Source of the DNA: an uncultured Pseudohongiella sp. | GTDB taxonomy: Bacteria > Pseudomonadota > Gammaproteobacteria > Pseudomonadales > Pseudohongiellaceae | NCBI GenBank assembly: GCA_902537815.1 | Contig: CACBCS010000002.1 | Coordinates: 1 to 64,000, forward strand | Direction of reading: 5' to 3' | Length of the DNA: 64,000 nucleotides | Made by a program: the position numbers and the translations under genes | The notes under the pieces: model-generated | Databases searched by the model: none | What the model was told of the DNA's origin: nothing | What the model saw: only the letters and a program-made list of their open reading frames with translations | Part shown: positions 27,119 to 36,480 of the stretch, piece by piece | How the letters are laid out: each line of letters begins with the position of its first letter | How positions within the stretch are numbered: position 1 is the first letter of the stretch

Positions 27119-28174
27119 CTAACGGAATGCCTCGTTGATTTCCATTAATGTCGAATTGCCCGGGCTCAGCTCCTGTTCGCCCAGCACGTTAAATGGGCGA
27201 TCAACAGTGTTGGTCAGATCATGCAGGTCTGATGTTTTTTGATTGATATACAGCAAGCCGGTCGCAATTCTTCCTTCGGCTTTGTGTTGATTGATATGCA
27301 TCATTGCCTTTTCTTTGTGAAAGGGGTCGTAATTATTTCCGATCTTGTGCAGATGTATTACCGAGCCGTCGTGCAGAGTGATATCTTTCTCCTCACCCTC
27401 GGCATAGCGTGTGGTGATTTCCTCGCGCATCGGCACAAAATCTACCTGACTCAGTGCCGCGTTGTTTTCCCAGGTGTTCTTGTATCCGTGCGTTGAAAGA
27501 TCCGTATTATTGAATGTCACGCAAGGTGAGACCACATCGATGAAGGCAAACCCCTTATGGCTCAAACCTGCCTGAATCAGGGGTACCAGCTGTTTTTTGT
27601 CACCAGAAAAACTCCTGGCAACAAAGCTCGCACCCAATTCGATCGCAAGAGAAGCCAGGTCGATGTTGTCATAGAGGCTCTCCTCACCGGACTTGGTTTT
27701 AGAGCCAAGGTCAGCCGTAGCAGACAGCTGGCCTTTGGTTAAACCATAGGTGCCATTGTTCGCCACGATGTATAGCATATTGATGCGACGCCGCACGATG
27801 TGACAAAACTGTCCAAGCCCGATTGAAGCGCTGTCCCCGTCTCCGGAGATGCCGAGATAATACAGCTCCTTGTTCGCCAGATTGGCGCCGGTGGCAACAG
27901 AAGGCATTCTGCCGTGAACGGCATTGAAGGCATGCGCTTTGCCGAGAAAGTAAGAAGGGATTTTGGACGAACATCCGATTCCGGATAGCTTGGCGATTCG
28001 GTTAGGTTCCAGGGACATTTCTGCTGCAGCCTGGATGATCGCCGCGCTGATAGAATCATGCCCGCAACCGCCACAAAGTGTGGTGAGGGTTCCTTCGTAG
28101 TCTCTTCGTGTGAGACCCAACTCATTGGTTTCGAGTTGGGGATGCTGGAAGCTGGGTTTACGGATATACGTCAT
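27119..28174 (-). CDS. 2-oxoacid:acceptor oxidoreductase beta subunit
   Basis: Thiamine-diphosphate-binding beta subunit, 351 aa, of a KorAB/OFOR-type enzyme that oxidatively decarboxylates a 2-oxoacid to acyl-CoA. Visible are TLCGGCGHDSISAAI, GIGCSSKIPSYF with conserved cysteine, and the ThDP motif GDGDSASIGLGQ through NNGTYGLTKGQ. It is the last gene of a three-gene minus-strand operon, 47 bases after the alpha gene. Substrate is most likely 2-oxoglutarate or a related oxoacid; it cannot be fixed from sequence. Confidence 0.92.
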   Translation of the reverse strand: MTYIRKPSFQHPQLETNELGLTRRDYEGTLTTLCGGCGHDSISAAIIQAAAEMSLEPNRIAKLSGIGCSSKIPSYFLGKAHAFNAVHGRMPSVATGANLANKELYYLGISGDGDSASIGLGQFCHIVRRRINMLYIVANNGTYGLTKGQLSATADLGSKTKSGEESLYDNIDLASLAIELGASFVARSFSGDKKQLVPLIQAGLSHKGFAFIDVVSPCVTFNNTDLSTHGYKNTWENNAALSQVDFVPMREEITTRYAEGEEKDITLHDGSVIHLHKIGNNYDPFHKEKAMMHINQHKAEGRIATGLLYINQKTSDLHDLTNTVDRPFNVLGEQELSPGNSTLMEINEAFR

Positions 28175-28221
28175 TCGATTTTCCTGTCTGGTGATGCGGC
28201 GTGTCGGGGTCGATGTGAAGA

Positions 28222-30054
28222 TTATTCGCCGGCGTTTTCCTGCGAATCAAGAACGGAACGAGAAATATGTTCCGCGGTAATAAGCATCCCGTTATAGCTG
28301 CGAATCGACTGTACTTGTGATTCATTGACGTTGAGTTCAATTTTCAGCAGGCTTTTAAGCTGCGCGTCTCGGTTCTGATCAATTACGTACACCTTCTCAT
28401 GGCGGTCAATGAAGGTTCTGACTGACTGATGAAAGGGAAAGGATTTAACCCTAAGCGTGTCCGTGGCCACGCCATGCTTAGTCAGCAGATCCTGTGCCTC
28501 TGCTATTGCACTGGTGGTGGTTCCCAGATACAGCAGTCCGATGGCTGCGCCATTTTCGCGAATTTCCGGTTCTGGTAAGTAGTTAAGGGCTGTGTCAAAT
28601 TTCTTCGCAATCCTGTCCATAACTTCAGCGTAGATATCGCCGTCTTCCGTGTATGCTGCATTGGCATCATGGGAACTGCCGCGGGTGAAATAGCTTCCCT
28701 TATCGGGGTGAGTACCCGGATAGGTTCGGTAGGGAATGCCGTCTCCATCGCTGTCCTGATACCGACCAAAATGTTCCAGTTCCTCCAGTTGGTCGTGGTT
28801 CAGAACTTTACCTCGGTCATAGGTTCTGCCTTCCTGCCATTCCAGCGGTTCGCTGATCTGTTCATTCATGCCGAGTTCGAGGTCACTCATAACAATTACC
28901 GGTGTTTGTATCTGATCGGCGATGTCAAAGGCACTTGCGGTGAAATCGAAACATTCCTTGGGCGTTGAGGGGAAGAGCAGGATGTGCTTTGTATCGCCGT
29001 GAGAGGCGTATGCACAGCTCAGCAGATCTCCCTGCTGGGTACGAGTTGGCATGCCCGTTGACGGGCCTACCCTCTGGATGTTGAACAGAACTACCGGAAT
29101 TTCGGAAAAGTACGCCAGCCCGAGAAATTCCTGCATCAGGGAAATGCCGGGCCCGCTGGTGGCAGTGAAAGCCCTCGCGCCATTCCAGCCTGCGCCAATC
29201 GCGATACCAATGGCTGCGAGTTCATCTTCAGCCTGCACAACGCTGAATTTTTGCTGGCCAGTCTGCTTGTCTATCCGCAGACGCTGGCAATACCGTTCAA
29301 AAGCATCTACTACCGAGGTTGAGGGTGTCAAGGGATACCAAGAAGCGACGGTGGCGCCCCCATAAACACAGCCCAGTCCGACGGCAGTATTGCCGTCCAT
29401 AAGGATTTTGCTGTCTGTCTTGTCGGCAGATTTCAATTTCAGTCTCAGGGGGCATTGAAAGTGTTCCGAAGCAAACTGATAGCCAAGCTGCAGGGCGTGG
29501 ATGTTGGGCGGGATCAGCTTTTCCTTGCCGCGGAACTGGTCTGAGATGAGGCCCGTGAGGACATCAAAATCAATGTTGATCAGTGCTGCCAGAGCGCCGA
29601 CATATATAATGTTCTTAAACAGTTGCCGCTGTGAGGGCTTCTCAAATTCGCAATTACATATTTCTGTCAGCGGGATCGGCAGAAACTGCACATGTTCACG
29701 AGCCATCTGTTCGGGAAGAGCCTTGGTAGAATCATACAGTACGTATCCTCCGGACACGACCGAATCAATATCCTTCTGAATAGTCTGCTCATTCATGGCG
29801 ATCATCAGGTCTACACCTTCACGTCGCCCGAGATATCCTTTTTCACTGATGCGGACTTCGTACCAGGTCGGCAGCCCCTGGATATTTGATGGAAAAATAT
29901 TGTGAGGGCTGACCGGTATACCCATGCGGAAAATCGATTTAGCAAAAAGCGTGTTTGCGCTTGCGGAACCCGAGCCATTCACATTTGCGAACTTCACGAC
30001 AAAGTCATTCACCTTGGTCAGGGTTTCAATTTTGGCACCGGCTGGGCTGTTCAT
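28222..30054 (-). CDS. 2-oxoacid:acceptor oxidoreductase alpha subunit (gamma-alpha fusion)
   Basis: About 610 aa from the ATG at 30054, which overlaps the upstream stop by four bases. The N-terminal third is the gamma domain (VNGSGSASANTLFAKSIFRMG), fused to the alpha domain (DGNTAVGLGCVYGGATVASW; ATSGPGISLMQEFLGLAYFSE). This is the KorA layout of aerobic bacteria. It forms the enzyme with the downstream beta subunit. Electrons would pass to ferredoxin or to the ferredoxin domains of the upstream flavoprotein (inference). Confidence 0.93.
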   Translation of the reverse strand: MNSPAGAKIETLTKVNDFVVKFANVNGSGSASANTLFAKSIFRMGIPVSPHNIFPSNIQGLPTWYEVRISEKGYLGRREGVDLMIAMNEQTIQKDIDSVVSGGYVLYDSTKALPEQMAREHVQFLPIPLTEICNCEFEKPSQRQLFKNIIYVGALAALINIDFDVLTGLISDQFRGKEKLIPPNIHALQLGYQFASEHFQCPLRLKLKSADKTDSKILMDGNTAVGLGCVYGGATVASWYPLTPSTSVVDAFERYCQRLRIDKQTGQQKFSVVQAEDELAAIGIAIGAGWNGARAFTATSGPGISLMQEFLGLAYFSEIPVVLFNIQRVGPSTGMPTRTQQGDLLSCAYASHGDTKHILLFPSTPKECFDFTASAFDIADQIQTPVIVMSDLELGMNEQISEPLEWQEGRTYDRGKVLNHDQLEELEHFGRYQDSDGDGIPYRTYPGTHPDKGSYFTRGSSHDANAAYTEDGDIYAEVMDRIAKKFDTALNYLPEPEIRENGAAIGLLYLGTTTSAIAEAQDLLTKHGVATDTLRVKSFPFHQSVRTFIDRHEKVYVIDQNRDAQLKSLLKIELNVNESQVQSIRSYNGMLITAEHISRSVLDSQENAGE

Positions 30055-31826
30055 GCGTTCACCGCTTTTGCTGTGTTGTAAAGAAATTTTCGCATGTCCC
30101 AGGCGTTGGTCGGGCAGCGTTCCGCGCAAAGCCCGCAATGAAGGCACAGGTCTTCATTCTTAGCCATGACTCGCGTCGTCTGAAGCGCTCCGGAAATGTA
30201 GAGGTCCTGTGACTCATTGTCTGCCGGAGCAGTCAGCCTGCTTCTCAGTTCTGCTTCTGTGCCGTTGTCTGTGAAACTAATGCAATCAGTCGGACAGATG
30301 TCTACGCAGGCATCACATTCGATGCAGAGTTGATCGGTGAATACGGTCTGAACATCGCAGTTCAGACATCTCATGGTTTCACCGAATGCAAGCTCCGGGT
30401 CAAAACCAAGCTCAACTTCCATGTTGATGTCTTTGAGGGTTTTTTCCTTGGCAGCGTGAGGCACGGCGTAACGCACATCGTTACTGATATCGTTGTCATA
30501 GGACCACTGATGGATCCCCATTTTCTGACTCACCAGTGAGGTCAGCGGCGTGATACGTTCGGTGACCTCCTGATTCTGGCAGAACAGATGAATGGAGAGA
30601 GCCGCGTCGTGCCCGTGCGCGACTGCCGTGATGATATTGTCCGGCCCGAGAGCAGCATCTCCGCCAAAGAATACTTTTTCATGGGTCGACTGAAAGGTAT
30701 TTTCGTCAAGAACCGGAAGTTCCCAGCGGTCGAATTCAATGCCGATATCCCGTTCAATCCAGGGGAAACTGTTTTCCTGGCCAATGGCGCAAATCACATC
30801 ATCGCAGGGAATAATCACCGGTTCTTCACCGGTCGGGACCAGCATGCGGCGGCCATTCTCATCGAGTTCCTTTCGTACCTTCTCGAATTCCATGCCTACC
30901 AGGCGACCTTCTTCGACAAGGTAACGCTTTGGGACGTGGAAATTAAGGATCGGGATGTCTTCGGCAATTGCGTCTTCAATTTCCCAGGGAGACGCCTTCA
31001 TTTCATCGAAGCCGCTGCGTACAGCAACAGTGACTGTCTCTCCTCCCAGTCGCTTGGAGGTTCTGCAGCAGTCCATGGCGGTATTGCCGCCTCCCAACAC
31101 AATGACGCGCTTGCCAATAGCCTGGATATGCTCGAATGCCACGTTCGCCAGCCATTCGATCCCCGTATGAATTCTATCCTGCACCTCAGAATAGCCGGGG
31201 AGATCAAGATGTTTACCAAGAGGGGCACCGGTCCCAACAAAGACCGAATCGTAGTTTTCGTTGAGCAGGCTTTTCATGCTGGTGATTTCCTCACCAAAGC
31301 GTGAGTTGACACCCATGCCGAGGATGTAATTGAGTTCTTCTTCGAGCACCTCTACCGGCAATCTGAAGCGGGGAATTTGTGTGCGCATTGCGCCGCCACT
31401 CACTGCATCGCGCTCAAATAGGGTGATTTCATAGCCCAGGGGAAGGAGGTCACGGGCGACAGTCAAAGAAGCCGGACCGGCCCCGATCAACGCAATATGC
31501 TTTCCATTCTTGTCGGCAGGGACAACAGGCAATCGGTCCTTGATGTCTTCTTTAAAATCTGCGGCAACCCGCTTCAAGCGGCAGATGGCCACTGGCTGCT
31601 CTTCAACCCTTCCCCGCCGGCAGGCGGGTTCGCAAGGTCTGTCGCAGGTGCGCCCGAGTATTCCGGGAAAAACGTTGCTGTGCCAATTCACCATATACGC
31701 ATCGGTATAGCGCTTTTCGGCGATCAGTCTAATATATTCCGGAACGGGGGTATGAGCGGGGCAAGCCCACTGGCAATCCACCACTTTGTGGAAATATTCA
31801 GGATTGGTGATATCCGTTGGCTTCAT
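30051..31826 (-). CDS. GltD-like flavoprotein fused to two ferredoxin domains
   Basis: 591 aa. The N terminus carries the GltD-type 4Fe-4S cysteines (CQWACPAH, CDRPCEPACRRG). FAD- and NAD(P)-binding folds follow (IGAGPASLTVARDLLP; LGGGNTAMDCCRTSKRLGG). The C-terminal 120 residues hold two 4Fe-4S ferredoxin motifs (CIECDACVDICPTDC and CLHCGLCAERCP). It is transcribed first in the operon with the 2-oxoacid oxidoreductase genes. It probably moves electrons between the oxidoreductase and NAD(P)H, as NfnB-like or GltD-like modules do; direction is unknown. Confidence 0.88.
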   Translation of the reverse strand: MKPTDITNPEYFHKVVDCQWACPAHTPVPEYIRLIAEKRYTDAYMVNWHSNVFPGILGRTCDRPCEPACRRGRVEEQPVAICRLKRVAADFKEDIKDRLPVVPADKNGKHIALIGAGPASLTVARDLLPLGYEITLFERDAVSGGAMRTQIPRFRLPVEVLEEELNYILGMGVNSRFGEEITSMKSLLNENYDSVFVGTGAPLGKHLDLPGYSEVQDRIHTGIEWLANVAFEHIQAIGKRVIVLGGGNTAMDCCRTSKRLGGETVTVAVRSGFDEMKASPWEIEDAIAEDIPILNFHVPKRYLVEEGRLVGMEFEKVRKELDENGRRMLVPTGEEPVIIPCDDVICAIGQENSFPWIERDIGIEFDRWELPVLDENTFQSTHEKVFFGGDAALGPDNIITAVAHGHDAALSIHLFCQNQEVTERITPLTSLVSQKMGIHQWSYDNDISNDVRYAVPHAAKEKTLKDINMEVELGFDPELAFGETMRCLNCDVQTVFTDQLCIECDACVDICPTDCISFTDNGTEAELRSRLTAPADNESQDLYISGALQTTRVMAKNEDLCLHCGLCAERCPTNAWDMRKFLYNTAKAVNA

Positions 31827-31885
31827 GGGTGGCTCTTGTTGTTATTCTGTTATTGGTATTTTTAGTGCCTTTTGCAGGGCTGTAA

Positions 31886-31905
31886 AGCCTAGCTTCGCAT
31901 AGGCT
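31886..31905 (-). terminator. Weak hairpin downstream of the cation efflux gene
   Basis: AGCCTA and TAGGCT pair around an 8-base loop, followed on the minus strand by TTTACA. It lies between the efflux gene stop and the flavoprotein operon start. The stem is short and the T run is poor. Confidence 0.3.
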
Positions 31906-32038
31906 CTCTACGGAGTGCTATTGCTCGAGAGATTTTTGACCAGTCAGTGATTCAGGCTTCACCCAAGTATAGGCAAATCGAGCGTTTTTGACAGCCGTTA
32001 TTCGCATGAGCCATCTCGGTGTTGAAGTGGCCTGATCA

Positions 32039-33169
32039 TTACGCTTCAACGACGATCCGTGCCTTTGAAATCCTCGGCAGGCTCTCAAGTTCTTGGCTTA
32101 GCTGCGCTAACAGTGCCGGCGACAGGCTTGTCTTTCCGAAAGCTATGTCAATGTCTACTCCGCTTTCTGAATAGTGCAGCAGGAGGCGTTCGACTGGCTC
32201 CATTATGCGCAGTGTTGCCAGCACAGCCTGAACGTCTGTTGCAATGCTTGCGCGAGATGGCAGTCCCCCGAGTCCGGACTGGTGCGCACTCGATTCGGGT
32301 CCGACCGAAACGTGGATCATCACATTGCCAAGGTCACTGAAAGTGGCCAACAAACGGCGTTGCACCCCGGCTGAGAGATACAGACCTTCAGAAACGGTGA
32401 TTGCCGGGCTGACTTTCACTTCAGCCTCCAGCAGAATTTTGCCTCCTGAGCTCTGGCTTCTCTGCCATGTAACAGAATGGATGCCATCAACCTCCAGAAT
32501 GCACTGCTCGATTTGTTCCTGGCGCGCGGCGGGCACTGCGGTGTCCACCAGCTCTTTCAGGCTGTGAAAACATAGCTCCCAGCCGATTTTGGCGATAATG
32601 AGCGAAACGAACATAGCGGCAATCGCGTCCATCCATAGATAGCCCTGTTGCGCTCCGAAGAGACCGGCTAAAACGGCTAAAGAAGAGAGTGCGTCGCTCC
32701 GACTGTGCCACGCATTGGCGCGAAGCAAATTGGAGTTGAGGCGGTTGGCGACTCGCAAGGTGTAGCGAAATATCCATTCTTTGCCGGCTATTGAAATGGT
32801 GGCGATAAGCATGCCGGTAGCTGCAGGGGTGGATAGCGCTGATGGGCTCAGCAAGCGTTGGAAGCTGCTATAGAGCAGTAAAGTCGCTGTGCAGCAGAAT
32901 ACGACACCCAAGACGATTGTGCCGAGGGTCTCAAAGCGCCTATGTCCGTAAGGATGAATTGCGTCTGGCGGCTGGTGCGAGATTCTTGCCACCAGAAGGG
33001 CAAACAGATCGGTCGCGGCGTCCGAGAGCGAATGAATGCCATCAGTGATCAACGCGAAAGACTGGGTCAGCACTCCTCCGCCAATTTTAAGAGCGCTCAG
33101 AACCAGGTCTAAAACTATGCCTGTGACGGTTGCCGATATGGCTTGGGAGCGCTCTTCTGGGCTGTGCAT
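32039..33169 (-). CDS. Cation diffusion facilitator (CDF) family transporter
   Basis: Inner-membrane metal:proton antiporter of the FieF/ZitB type, about 376 aa from the ATG at 33169 (MHSPEERSQ). The frame extends upstream, but that part overlaps a terminator, so the internal start is preferred. TM2 and TM5 metal ligands are visible as ALITDGIHSLSDAATD and NAWHSRSDALSSLAV. The regulatory HPYGHRRFE loop and a long C-terminal cytoplasmic domain are present. Zn or Fe efflux is likely; the exact metal is not determined. Confidence 0.92.
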   Translation of the reverse strand: MHSPEERSQAISATVTGIVLDLVLSALKIGGGVLTQSFALITDGIHSLSDAATDLFALLVARISHQPPDAIHPYGHRRFETLGTIVLGVVFCCTATLLLYSSFQRLLSPSALSTPAATGMLIATISIAGKEWIFRYTLRVANRLNSNLLRANAWHSRSDALSSLAVLAGLFGAQQGYLWMDAIAAMFVSLIIAKIGWELCFHSLKELVDTAVPAARQEQIEQCILEVDGIHSVTWQRSQSSGGKILLEAEVKVSPAITVSEGLYLSAGVQRRLLATFSDLGNVMIHVSVGPESSAHQSGLGGLPSRASIATDVQAVLATLRIMEPVERLLLHYSESGVDIDIAFGKTSLSPALLAQLSQELESLPRISKARIVVEA

Positions 33170-33212
33170 CTCACACTCTACCAATGTGCGAGTGGGCGAT
33201 GAGACCCGGGCA

Positions 33213-33245
33213 TAAAAAAAGCCCAGCAACGCAGGCTGCTGGGCT
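33213..33245 (-). terminator. Rho-independent terminator of the M16 protease gene
   Basis: On the minus strand AGCCCAGCA pairs with TGCTGGGCT around an 8-base loop, followed by seven T. It is a strong terminator about 170 bases after the protease stop, and it shows that the efflux gene below is transcribed separately. Confidence 0.85.
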
Positions 33246-33413
33246 CAAATGACTATCAAGGGAGAGATAAATGAGACGAAACCCACATTTTTCGTACCAT
33301 CTACCTACACTTATTAGGACACGCATAATCTCAGTAAGTTCCGAGCCTGTGGAAATTATTTTTTTGAGTTCCACAGAATGCATTAATAAATAGACCTAAT
33401 TAACAGATTATTA

Positions 33414-36380
33414 TCATAATTTTATAATTTTCAATCCTTCAATTCTTGATCTCTCGAGTGCCTTCTGGCTACTGACAATGCCTACTGACGCCAGTTCCGG
33501 GTCAAAATAGGTTTCCGCAACCCGGCGCAAGTCTTCTATCGTGGTGGCGAGAACTCTTTCGCGGAAAGTGGTGCGATCATGCAGACTCCGTCCGAACAGG
33601 TGATTGTAAAAAGCCTGTTTGGCTTCGCCTGCCGGAGAAGAAGTTTTGTCCATAGCGGCGATCACCCCCAGTATGGCCTCTTCGATTTGATTTTCTGAGT
33701 GCTTCTCGTCAAGCAGCCAGCCGATCGCCCGGTCAAAATCCAGAAGGGTTTCTGACAATCGAGGATCCCGGTATGAGAAGAAACGGAAGCTGGCCGAGTT
33801 GGCTTCTTGACTCGCTCCGCCGCCATACGCGCCCCCTTTCTCCCGGATGGCGGTGTGCAGGAACCCATTTCGCAGAAAGCCTGCGAGAACTTGTAACACG
33901 GCATGATCGGGGTGGTTTGCGCACACAGTCGGATAGGCCTTGGCGCAGAAACTGACCTGCGTTGCGGTACTCCAAGCTTCAATCAGCTGTGCTCTGACTG
34001 GCCGCAAAGAAAGCTGATTCTGGGGCTGACCGTTGAGATTGGCGTCCCATTGGGCGTCAAGATCCGCAATGAGAGCGTTTTTGCGATGCGCTTCACCGAT
34101 TAATAAAAAGTGCTTGGGGCCTGTTAGCAGAGTCTCATGAAGTTCCTGTATCCGAAAAATCAATTTTTCGCGCTCATTGCTACCGCTCAGGGCTTCGCGG
34201 TGCCTCTGCAGGCGGTGAATCCCTTCCAGCCCCCCAAACTGGTGGTTAAGCTGTGCTACGGGGCTCATCCTGCTGCAAGCGAGGCTCATCGCGAGACTGT
34301 GCCCTTGGCCTGTAATACTTGCTTCTTTTCGGGTACAAATCTGCTCAACCAAATCGGCCAATCGTTGAGTCTCGTCGAATCGCGTCTCGGACAATGTGGC
34401 CTTTAAGAGTGCTGACATCTGGCGATGGTTCGACGTAAGGGCCTTCGATGAGAAAGTCAGGTAGCCGCTTGCTGACTGTTCGTCGTCCCCGGCACTGCGA
34501 ATACTGCTAAAACAGTTGACCCCTCCGCTGATTCGGGAATGCCAGGTCTGAACCTCGGCGTAGTTTTTGTCCGCAATGCCGAACTCTGTCAGACAGCTGG
34601 TATACAGAGGTAGTATCTCAAGCTGTTCAGGGCTCAGTTGCGGTAGTGGCAGCACGATCTGCTGATAGGCCAGATTGTTGGTTCCTTGCCCGTAGAATGA
34701 CACTGAGGCCTGTGAGCTTGTCAGCGTTTCGTCAATGCGCGCCGGCTCGACGATTTTTGGTGGAACGTCCTCAAGCCCGACCTTGGGCAACAGGTGCGGG
34801 TCGTCAGCCTGCGACTGCCGCCTGGCCAGTGCCAGAGCCTGTTCGATAATGCGCTCTTTTTCGCTAGAGTCCAGATTTGCCTTAATGGTGGCAAGTTTCT
34901 CTTCTTCTGTTTTTTGTTTTTCTCCGGCTAAGGTTAGGCTGGGTTTTAAGGTCAGCGTCAGACGATGCGGATTATCCAGCAGCAGGCGCTTAATGAGTCC
35001 CGGGATATAGCTCCTGTCGGAAACACGCTCGCGCAGAAGCTCCAGCACAGGCTCAAGGTCCAGCAGCTGAATCGGGTCTCCTCGATGCAGCGCTGTGGAG
35101 AGGCCGGCAAGGATCAGCTGGAGGCCGAATGGGTAACTGTCTCCGGAAATCTCCCGCTGATTGAGTTCAAGCTGGTGTAGCGCCGCCTCAACGTGCTGTT
35201 GCTCAACGCCGTTCTCGTAAACTGAATGAAGGCAAGAAAGGATGAGTTGCTCAATGGCTTCCGCGGACTCCTCGCCACAGCCTTCAAGACCCGCCATAAA
35301 GGCCATTTCTTTGTTGGAATCCTCCAGCCCACACATAGGGGAAGGAGATTGGCCGAGCTTGCTGGTTTCAAGAATATTCAACAGTGGCGAAGCACTGTTT
35401 TCCATAAGTATGCTGGCCAACAACTGGGCTTCAAATAGTTCCACGATGTCGGTACTGTTGCCAAGCAGCCATCCCAGTACGACGTGTGTCTTGTGATCAG
35501 TCGATTCGGCGACTTCATAGTGTTCTGTAACCTTAGTCGGCGCCGCGTATCGCTTTTCATCGTCCACCTTGATGTGTATATCGAGTCGTTCGAATCTGGA
35601 TAGCGCCAGCGATTCGAAAGCGGCATGGTGCTCTGCTGCTGGTATATCGCCAAAGGTCATAAAGACTGCATTACTGGGATGGTAATGGCTCTGGTAGAAC
35701 TTAAGCAGTTGCTGATAGCTTAGATCGGGAATATCGCTTGGTTCACCTCCGCTGTTGTAGTGATAGGTGGTAGTAGGGAACAAATGCTTGGTCATCATTT
35801 GCCAGAGGGTGTTGTTCGGCGAGCTCATTGCCCCTTTCATTTCGTTATAGACGACACCCTTATAAAGCAAGTCACTGTCGCTGTTTTCCAGTTCGGCGAA
35901 TTCGAGACGGTGGCCTTCCTGAGCGAAGTCCAATTCATGCAAGCGGGAGAAAAAGGTAGCATCCAAATAGACCTGCAAAAGATTGTTGAAGTCTTTTCGG
36001 TTCTTGCTCGCAAAAGGATACGCCGTCCAGTCGCTGCTAGTCATTGCGTTCATGAATGTATTGAGCGAGCGGCGGATCATCATGAAAAAAGGATCTCTTA
36101 CCGGATACTTCTCACTGCCGCAAAGTGCCGTATGTTCTAGTATGTGTGCAACGCCGGTTGAGTCCATCGGTACGGTTCGAAAAGCGACCAGGAACACGTT
36201 TTCAGGGTTGTCACAGTTTAGGTGATAGTGCATAGCGCCGGTTGCATGGTGTTCATACTCCTCCATTGTGAGATTCAATGAGGAAATGGTTTTACGTCGA
36301 TGGCAGATGAAGGCAGGATGGTCAGCGATTGGAGGCTGTGTGGTACCCACTGCAGTCGGGGTATTGGGTGATTCGCTCAT
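33414..36380 (-). CDS. M16C family zinc metalloprotease (PreP-like)
   Basis: Large insulinase-type peptidase, about 988 aa from the ATG at 36380 (MSESPNTP), which has GAGGAA upstream. The inverted zinc motif HILEH sits in DSTGVAHILEHTALCGSEK, with the downstream partner glutamate in the ENSDSDLLYKGVVYNEMKGA region. Two M16 halves of about 450 residues are joined by a linker, as in presequence proteases. Such enzymes degrade unfolded peptides in a closed chamber; the bacterial role is not well defined. No export signal is evident. Confidence 0.9.
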   Translation of the reverse strand: MSESPNTPTAVGTTQPPIADHPAFICHRRKTISSLNLTMEEYEHHATGAMHYHLNCDNPENVFLVAFRTVPMDSTGVAHILEHTALCGSEKYPVRDPFFMMIRRSLNTFMNAMTSSDWTAYPFASKNRKDFNNLLQVYLDATFFSRLHELDFAQEGHRLEFAELENSDSDLLYKGVVYNEMKGAMSSPNNTLWQMMTKHLFPTTTYHYNSGGEPSDIPDLSYQQLLKFYQSHYHPSNAVFMTFGDIPAAEHHAAFESLALSRFERLDIHIKVDDEKRYAAPTKVTEHYEVAESTDHKTHVVLGWLLGNSTDIVELFEAQLLASILMENSASPLLNILETSKLGQSPSPMCGLEDSNKEMAFMAGLEGCGEESAEAIEQLILSCLHSVYENGVEQQHVEAALHQLELNQREISGDSYPFGLQLILAGLSTALHRGDPIQLLDLEPVLELLRERVSDRSYIPGLIKRLLLDNPHRLTLTLKPSLTLAGEKQKTEEEKLATIKANLDSSEKERIIEQALALARRQSQADDPHLLPKVGLEDVPPKIVEPARIDETLTSSQASVSFYGQGTNNLAYQQIVLPLPQLSPEQLEILPLYTSCLTEFGIADKNYAEVQTWHSRISGGVNCFSSIRSAGDDEQSASGYLTFSSKALTSNHRQMSALLKATLSETRFDETQRLADLVEQICTRKEASITGQGHSLAMSLACSRMSPVAQLNHQFGGLEGIHRLQRHREALSGSNEREKLIFRIQELHETLLTGPKHFLLIGEAHRKNALIADLDAQWDANLNGQPQNQLSLRPVRAQLIEAWSTATQVSFCAKAYPTVCANHPDHAVLQVLAGFLRNGFLHTAIREKGGAYGGGASQEANSASFRFFSYRDPRLSETLLDFDRAIGWLLDEKHSENQIEEAILGVIAAMDKTSSPAGEAKQAFYNHLFGRSLHDRTTFRERVLATTIEDLRRVAETYFDPELASVGIVSSQKALERSRIEGLKIIKL

Positions 36381-36480
36381 ATTCTGGCAGGTTCCTCGAT
36401 ATTTCTGCGTCTGGGAAATCCCAAAGCTCATGATGGGCATTTCGATTTTCCAGACCTACGGCGGTGAACAGTTGGCTAGA

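Noticed and set aside
33170-33229. N-terminal extension of the cation efflux protein
   Set aside because: The extension lies across the terminator of the upstream gene; ATG 33169 is more plausible.
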